DNA of 64,000 bases, taken from contig CM114271.1 of assembly GCA_050084515.1 (NCBI GenBank), forward strand, positions 44,392,001-44,456,000, in the 5' to 3' direction. This document shows positions 57,950 through 64,000 of this stretch, one piece after another. Origin of the DNA: Blasia pusilla. Lineage: Eukaryota > Marchantiophyta > Marchantiopsida > Blasiales. The position numbers and the translations under genes were made by a program. The notes below the pieces were generated by a model. The model searched no databases, was not told the origin of the DNA, and saw only the letters and a program-made list of their open reading frames with translations. Numbering within the stretch: the first letter of the stretch is position 1; each line of letters opens with the position of its first letter.

Positions 57950-58345
57950 AGGCAAGTTGTTGGAGAGAAGCACCCATACGAAGGATATTCCCATAGCGGA
58001 TAGTCCCACGGAGAGACATGGCATGATGGATGTCTCTTCCCATATGCATGATGCAAAGATTTCTTTCCCATTTTTGGGTAGAAGCCTTGAGTTGCAAAGG
58101 AGTACAGACAAGCTCGTGAGGCAGGCTTGGAGCCATGCCTGTGTCTTGAAGCAGACAAAGTCTGATGACGATCGTGCTCTTGAAGCGGAGCCTTGATATC
58201 TTTGGATACCACATGTGTTGTGAGGCAACTTTTGGAGCAAGATACGACAGTGTTAGATCTCTTCAGAGGGATCAACAAGGTGGGTAGCTATAATGTAGTA
58301 GTGTTGTAGGATGAGATCAGGATACATCTGTGAATGATGCCTATG
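57950..58345 (+). pseudogene. E5 fragment: pre-methyltransferase linker and motif I
   Basis: Plus-strand reading gives 'FPFLGRSLELQRSTDKLVRQ', then AWSHACV, then (after a frame change) LISLDTTCVVRQLLEQDTT and VLDLFRGIN. The order matches E2 (VPLWSSSGALRQEADRLV, PLDTTPIVWQY, VLDLFGGIS). The second Gly of motif I is Arg. Homology fades at about 58345. An isolated piece of the methyltransferase module. Confidence 0.6.
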
Positions 58346-58394
58346 TGATCACTGAATCATCACGTGCTTATACACCACTATGCCCTACAAACTG

Positions 58395-58870
58395 CACCGG
58401 TAGATGGCTCACCCATCCACCATCTGATCGCCAACCTGGCCGATAAGAAATTGTCTCCTTCCAAAATTCAAGGATAAAACTAAGAGGGTACAATATCGTA
58501 CTCCCTACCAACATATCCTACAACTCTTTCGATGTCGTAATCGCTCGAGTGCGCACCATCGCACTGTGTGACTCATGATCTGGTTGGAGTCTAACAACTA
58601 ACTCTTCTTGAGTCATGTACTGCGTGGGTGACACGCCCCCAATAGGGGTCTGTATCTAAAAGGGACAAGGCTCAATGTCACCGTTATATAACCGCAATGC
58701 CAAACACGTCGCCTTCCCTAGCATCAAGGATTGTGCTCTTGAATCAAGTAGGATGTGCTGCATGTGGTATACGTATCCATTGGACTTACCAAGCAAAATA
58801 CTCAAGCTCAATTATCCAACATCACATTTGGTGTCACCATGGCTCGCTCTATTGCTTAATTTATGGTTCA
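58395..58870 (-). pseudogene. E5 fragment: protease-like region, opposite orientation
   Basis: The minus strand has AIERAMVTPNVM, 'ILLDSRAQSLMLGKAT' and 'CPF-IQTPIGGVSPTQYMT', followed by worn sequence like the SYDVLVGG-ILYP segment. It faces the methyltransferase fragment at 57950-58345, so an inversion or two separate insertions are needed. Confidence 0.6.
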
Positions 58871-59115
58871 GTCATAATTATAATTTACATGACTACAAGT
58901 TAGCACATCATGCTTTAAAATGACTCAATAATTCCATAGTCATTTTTGAATATGACTAAGTCATGTCCCAAAATTATTCAACCATTTAGTCATATTTCTA
59001 TATGACTAAAATATTATAGTTTTATAGTTGGATATGACTAACAAATGACTACGACATGTTCTAGTCCTACATTTCAGTCATGAAGAACCTTAGTCATTGG
59101 AATCATAGTCATAAA
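58868..59115. repeat. Cluster of ATGACTA / TAGTCAT motifs
   Basis: About a dozen copies of ATGACTA, TAGTCAT or one-base variants on both strands within 250 bp. They are irregularly spaced and embedded in AT-rich sequence. Function unknown; it could be a decayed palindromic satellite. Confidence 0.6.
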
Positions 59116-61690
59116 AACCATGATTTTCTTCTAGTGTATATACGCACACTGTCGTTGTCTGAGTCTTACTCGATCTTGGTTTCCACTTGGTCATTCCCAT
59201 TTACGGCTCGCATTTCAATTTGAGAGCTATCTCAATGTCGTCACCACAATTTTGCACACATTCTAGCTTTCGCCATCAGAAAAGGTGCGTCCGGTGCCGT
59301 GTGTCATTGACTGCATGGCTCCTCAAGAACACGGAGAAGCTCCATAAATAATGAAGGTCATGATAATAGAAGCCATTGGACCTAAAAAATGAGCAGGAGA
59401 GCTCCGAGAGGGGGTACTCTCGCGGTCGGGGAGAGCACTATGGCTTATTCTCTTTGCCTCGCCCTGTGACTTGTTGGAGCCGTTTCGGAAACTCTACTGC
59501 ATCCACATGAGAAATCTTTGGTTAGTAGATTTCCCTCATAATAGGATGTCAGATATATTGCACCTCGTAGCCACCATCAATTCCATCCTTTGAGTGGCGT
59601 CCTTTGAGTGGCGTTGAAAAGCACTCAATTCTGCATCCTTTGAGTGGCGTTGAAAAGTACTACATTCTGCAGCTCATTCCACTTGCCTCAATTCTCCCCT
59701 CTATCCCTGCCTGCTGCTACTAGTGCCGCGTATTTAGTATACCCGATATACTTGCCCTACGTGGGGTGGGTATTGACTTCTTACTCCAACACCTTTGCCG
59801 CTCTTGAGACTACACGATTCCGTCCAATTGCATCATAAGTGTGGAAACTTGTTTTCCGTCGTGCTTTATCTGCTCACACTTGTCTTTTCCATTTACTCCG
59901 CAATTTCAACTAGGGAACATAGGCTACCAAAGCTCTGTTGATGTCGCAAAGAGGCTTGGAAACTATCTTCGGCCTAAGCCATGGGGAGTGCTTTGCCAGC
60001 CCAGGCACACACCCTCTGTGTAAGTCAAGAGGTACATTCGCATCATTGATGTTCAGGCTCTTAGGCTAGCTTTCCTCGACTCACAATGGAAATTCAGTCG
60101 AATTACAGGAGACCAAGTTTTTGCATCCTTTCTTGTTGTTATGAGCAAGTTTAGCCAACTTGTGTTACATATCGAGCCGCCTAAGCTCCATATCATTTGA
60201 CAACTCCATTTTTTCAGATTCTATCTTTGCAAAGACTTGGGCCAAGCTTGCAATTCTCGAAGCTACATCCTTTCCTGGGCGGACCAACATCTCTTTTAGG
60301 AGCTTTTGAAGGAGGCGCGGTAAGAGGAGAGGAAGAGAGGAAGAGAGGAGAGAGGAGAGAGGAAGAGAGGAGAGAGGAAACTAGGGTCAACGGAAATAGA
60401 TGCTTTTTTTAAAGAAAGTTTCCGTTGGGTTGAAGAGAGGAAAATTTTTGTTTGAAATTTTTTGCACTTTTTTGTTCATATATTAAGGAGTCCCACAATT
60501 TTTTTTTCCTCTTCCATATTTTGGCAACCCCTCTGAGTCCGACGAGTTGCAAATTGCACAAAATTTAGAAAACTGAAAAATCAGTGGAATCATAAGTGTG
60601 GAACCAATCACTTTTTCCATCCAAGGTCTGGAAAAAATCTATCATTGGCCCCGGGCTGAATAGAGTTCAATCTCGAAGTGAAGGTTGAGAAAAAAATAAA
60701 AGTACAATCTAAAACCTCATTTTGCATCCTCAAAGTGGTTTGTTTAAAATACTTCGAACTTCTTTGAGGGACAGAATTGGTTGGTGGATTCCTACTCCTA
60801 CCTCCGACTCTCTTAAAACTACCAGCAACACATAGTACATGTGCTTACAAGGGAAATACCTTTTGCCACTTGTCTCTCTTTGGACAAAGTCATCACATGA
60901 ACATGTGGGAAAGCAACAGATGTGCACCACATACACCCCTGTGACACTTGAATTTACAGTGTTATTCCTGACCCAATACATCCTTCCTATTCCATTGCCA
61001 CTCTAGACATCTTTTGTGGCGATGATCTCCATTTTTGCCTCCCGAGCTGATGCAATTCGCTTTGCTCTCTCCACCGTTGGCCTGCACATTCTGGGGGGCT
61101 GGTATTCTGACAGGAGAGAGTAAGAGAGGAGAGGAAGAGAGGAGAGTCTCTCTTAAAAAAAAAAAAAAAAAAAAAAAAAAGGCCAAATCCGCCTCCTCTC
61201 ATCAAAACTTTTTGACATATTTGAAATTTTTGTTTGCTTTAAAATTCAGGAAATCTTTAGAAGAGAGTATTTAGTGGTCCACATTTGGCCCTAAAAAAAC
61301 CTCCACTTTCCTGGGGGTGAGAAAAAAGGAGACATCATAAGACCACCCTAAACATTTTTCCATCACTCTCCATGTGAGCCTAAGTTTCTTAACATTCCCT
61401 GTCTCGGTCAACAAAAAGCAGTGCCCTTGGTATTTTTGTTGGAGAACCACCCGGATGGGTATCTCTCTTTTTGCAAGGATTGTTGCCTGCATCATGGCCT
61501 CCCCTAAATTGCCCCATAACCAACTTTCTGTCGGTTATGAATGGTGTCTGCTCAAGACCGACTTTATGAAATGTGAATAAATCAGATCCTAAGGCGGAGA
61601 AACCGAGAAGCTGCACCCCTCCCAACCCGTAAGAAAGCTCACCATAAGAAAGGAAAGATTTTTAGAAGTGATTTTCTTCCACCCTACACC
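59116..61690. other. Repeat-rich spacer without recognised gene
   Basis: It holds a short tandem repeat of 'catcctttgagtggcgttgaaaag' type phrases (59581-59658), purine tracts of GAGGAAGAGAG type (60315-60380 and 61120-61147) and a 26-base poly-A run (61155-61180). The poly-A follows one purine tract and may mark a retroposed fragment. No gene is supported. Confidence 0.5.
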
Positions 61691-61724
61691 CACGGCGATC
61701 TAACGGGTTGGGAATCCGAAATGG

Positions 61725-62895
61725 CAATCCGACAGGTAGTAGGAATCCTGCACATTTTAGACAAGAAAAGAAGCCTACAACTAGTTGGACGAACGAAGGG
61801 GAACGAGCCAAAAGTCAAGAAGCCCGCCACAATGCGTCAGAAGTTGGTCTCATCGAGATAGAGTCTGATCACTCAAGCAGTCAACCTGTCGGAATCCGAC
61901 AGGTTGCCTGGAAATGGTTAAAAAGTTGCAGTGGGCAAAAAGCAAAAAGATGCAACCCGTCGGAATCATACGGGTTGCAGAATTGTAATTCTGAGTAGCT
62001 AAAAGAACACAATCCACAAGTCCAAAAACATATTCCAACAAACTTTAACAAACACCATTATGGGTTGAAAAAATCTCGTCCTTTATTACCTCCGAAGGAA
62101 CCTCGAAAATGTAGATTTCACCTAGTCTATGATTTCTTCAGCCTCGTCATCTACAAATTTACTCCTAACTCTCCTCGGTGACAGTACCAAAGGAATGTCT
62201 TGGGATTCAAGTGGCTCCTCTGGCCGATTGTAGACGGGGATTGAAAATGTTGGCGAATTCGAGAGCCTTGGCCCCCCCCTAGGTACACCATAACGGTCCC
62301 ATGTAACCTGTCTCGAGTCCCACCGCCTTCCTCGGCAAAAAGATACCTTGTATGCGTTCGCAATGTGACACCCATCCAATATCAATATCCGCTCCGTCCC
62401 GGTAATACCATTACGGCAACCGCACGGTAGAAGGAATCCAACACGTCGAGAGAGAAGAAAAGAAGCCCTACGCCGCCTTTACGAGTTGAGGGGAAGGTGC
62501 CAAGGGAAGAAGCCCGCCAGATCGCCTCTTAAGTTGGACCAACAGGAAAGGGTCGATCGGGCAACTGTCGGAATCAGGCAGGTTGCATGGAGGTGGTAAA
62601 AGGGTGCGATGGTCAAAAAGCGAAAAAGTTGCAAGCGAGGAGAAATCCGACGGGTTGCGAGTGGTCATAAAGTGAAAAGTTGCAAGCGGGAGAAATCCGA
62701 CGGGTTGCAAAATAGAAGTCCGTGGAGTACATAGAGGATCACATTCAAAAGACAAAAATGATCAGCAAACATTTACAAGCACCACCATCATTGAAAAAAT
62801 CTTTCGCTTTATATCATCCGAAAAAAGCTCAAAATCGTACATTTGATCTATTCTATGAAATCTTTTGCCTCATTATCAAAAAAACTCCCTACTCC
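61725..62895. repeat. Two diverged direct repeats of ~0.45 kb around a small ORF
   Basis: Units at about 61725-62150 and 62415-62895 share in order 'gaagaaaagaagcc', 'aagaagcccgcca', 'gtcggaatc-g-caggttgc', 'gtcaaaaagc', 'gacgggttgca', 'aacaaacaccat' / 'caagcaccaccat', 'gaaaaaatct' and a coding end reading 'DDEAEEIID stop' or 'DNEAKDFIE stop' on the minus strand. Each unit therefore carries the 3' end of a minus-strand gene plus its downstream region. Confidence 0.65.
62122..62385 (-). pseudogene. C-terminal fragment of an unknown repeat-encoded protein
   Basis: 87-codon open stretch ending 'SKFVDDEAEEIID'. It has a proline-rich middle (SIPVYNRPEEPLESQDIP). The end resembles the sequence following the methyltransferase-like ORF at 62912-63460, so it may be the tail of a second copy of that gene. 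I recognise no domain. Confidence 0.4.
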
Positions 62896-62911
62896 AAACG
62901 CGCTTGCTTTG

Positions 62912-63460
62912 TCAGGCTGGGTCGTTGAGTTCTTTGAACTCACTCGTCATCGTCGAGAGCTCTTGCAAAATTACTTTCGGCCTTGCCCTCCCGATTTTTG
63001 GAATCGTTGGAAGTGACGATGGAGTCACTACCAAGGGTGGCTCGAATCGAGCTCGGCCGGTGGAGAGTTGTACGCCCCAACGAGCCTTTTGTATTCTCGC
63101 CTTTGCCTCCTTGCAAAGGTCAAGCGATTCTGCCTTCCTCGAGGCGAGAATGTTCGTGCCACTCTGCCAGGCGCCTTTGATACTTGCCCTTGAAAGTCCC
63201 ACTAAGTCGAACACCAAGTCACCCGGCCTTGAGCAGAGCTCGATGAGCGCTTGCATCGGGTGGCGACTTTTCCTTCCTCCCAAAAGTGGGGGGTCTTGTC
63301 TTGCATGTAAATTCGGGGAATTGTACAAACTATCTAAGTTGTACCCATCGAGCATGGATCCACATGATCGTGGATCTTGAACACCTGAAATTGTGCTCGG
63401 GCGAACGAAGCGAAGAACGAGGGGAGTGGTCCATCTCAGAATCAAAGACGTTGGAAACAA
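62912..63460 (-). pseudogene. N4/N6-type DNA methyltransferase-like fragment
   Basis: Open stretch of 182 residues. Residues about 65-115 read SRHPMQALIELCSRPGDLVF, then DLVGLSRASIKGAWQSG and TNILASRKAES. In beta-class N4-cytosine/N6-adenine methyltransferases a 'KP..L...II..CS.PGD.VLDPF.GSGTT..AA...GR...GIE' block joins motif X to AdoMet motif I. Here the Gly-rich loop is damaged (VGLSR for a-GSG-type loop), and no DPPY-like motif is visible upstream before 63460. The identification rests on this one block. It sits between repeated units and a palindrome cluster, so it is probably element-encoded. Confidence 0.5.
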
Positions 63461-63513
63461 TGTCGAAAATAAAGAAGTCGGCTTGAGAACATTTTCAATA
63501 ACTGACTTTGGAT

Positions 63514-63868
63514 CAACCTGTCGGAGTCCGACGGGTTGTTTTATCCTGGACCAACCCGTCGCCTTCCGATGGGTTGGTCACGGAAAAAAACAACCCGTCG
63601 GGCTCCGTTGTTTTTGTCCGTGAGCAACCTGTCGGAAGGCGACGGGTTGTTGGCCTAGAGCAGCCCATGCTCGCCTACGAGCAACCCGTCGCTATCGACG
63701 GGTTGCATCCAAAACAAAATCAACCGGGAAAAACCAAAAGCAAGCGCAACCCGCCGGGTTCGGCGGGTTTGCGTACACCATGATTTTTCCTGTGTATGGG
63801 AAAGATGCAACCCGTCGGAAAACGACGGGTTGCTCTCAGCCGAGCATGGGCTGCTCTAAGCCAGCAAC
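63514..63868. repeat. Cluster of CAACCCGTCGG...CCGACGGGTTG palindromes
   Basis: Short hairpin-forming palindromes of one type lie at 63514-63538, 63551-63577, 63625-63649, 63681-63706, 63746-63772 and 63807-63833, with a half copy at 63591-63610. Loops are 3-5 bases and differ. The stems carry some compensating changes; the copy at 63746 uses CCGCC/GGCGG in place of CCGTC/GACGG. Two 18-bp arms (63656-63673 and 63841-63858, extending imperfectly to ~28 bp) enclose the last three. Related copies occur at 61882-61906 and 61952-61978, worn ones at 62561-62586. Confidence 0.85.
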
Positions 63869-64000
63869 CCAGATTGACTCTCATTATACACATCATTAAA
63901 ATATAATTGAAATTATAGTACAGGAATTGAGCCTTACCCGAATCTGACTCGTCGCGGATCCGAGTGGGTACTCATTTTTTATGATCCACGATTGCGCCGT
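63869..64000. other. Window edge, nothing recognised
   Basis: AT-rich sequence to the end of the window. Confidence 0.4.

Noticed and set aside
61035-61274. Open frame with a poly-Lys run, and the antisense poly-Phe frames
   Set aside because: Produced by the 26-base poly-A tract and neighbouring purine tracts.
63514-63868. CRISPR-like array
   Set aside because: The repeated units are palindromes of variable spacing without unique spacers of fixed length, in a eukaryotic nuclear context.
1-64000. tRNA genes or full rRNA genes
   Set aside because: None found by eye; the only RNA-gene-like sequence is the degenerate 5S-like segment at 34063-34160.

Overview
The window is nuclear DNA of a land plant or close streptophyte relative. 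The evidence is one complete intron-bearing host gene (a plant bifunctional nuclease with a C-terminal UVR motif, 10 exons, minus strand, 21629-24552), plant-type LTR retrotransposons (one with a tRNA-iMet primer site and a chromodomain), a decayed Helitron and much AT-rich, microsatellite-bearing spacer. I cannot name the species. Almost everything apart from the nuclease gene is mobile-element DNA.

Layout. 1-2322: AT-rich spacer with a worn terminal-repeat remnant and a (GA)30 tract. 2323-11469: element E1 (+), an old Ty3/gypsy-like element. 11562-12572: worn solo LTR of the chromovirus family. 12.9-14.7 kb: decayed Helitron Rep region (-), then a ~0.6 kb tandem duplication. 19018-19695: solo terminal repeat (-) of the E1-type family. 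21629-24552: the host nuclease gene. 28.2-55.6 kb: a nest. Old minus-strand copies (E4, E3, E6) are split at 32808/50058 by element E2 (+, 32809-50057), and E2 is split at 37576/44970 by a young chromovirus (-, 37577-44969) with ~1 kb LTRs, TSD, PBS, PPT and chromodomain. 55.6-64 kb: spacer with a foldback element, more fragments of the E-family (E5), a 4mC/6mA-type methyltransferase-like ORF and a cluster of GC-rich palindromes.

The most notable system is the E-family (E1-E6). Read across copies it encodes Gag with two CCHC knuckles, an aspartic protease, a C5-cytosine DNA methyltransferase domain placed between protease and reverse transcriptase, RT, RNase H, a DDE integrase and a C-terminal C4HC3 PHD finger. 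Its ends are not ordinary LTRs. In both complete copies the left end carries only repeat A, while the right end carries B-A-B. That is a split-direct-repeat layout, otherwise associated with tyrosine-recombinase DIRS/Ngaro elements. The B-A joint contains GACA-NN-TGTC. Solo copies are A+B, flanked by TGTC...GACA. No copy in the window is intact, and the methyltransferase module is degraded differently in each one.

All coordinates of element parts come from reading translations and comparing copies by eye. No alignment or database search was run.
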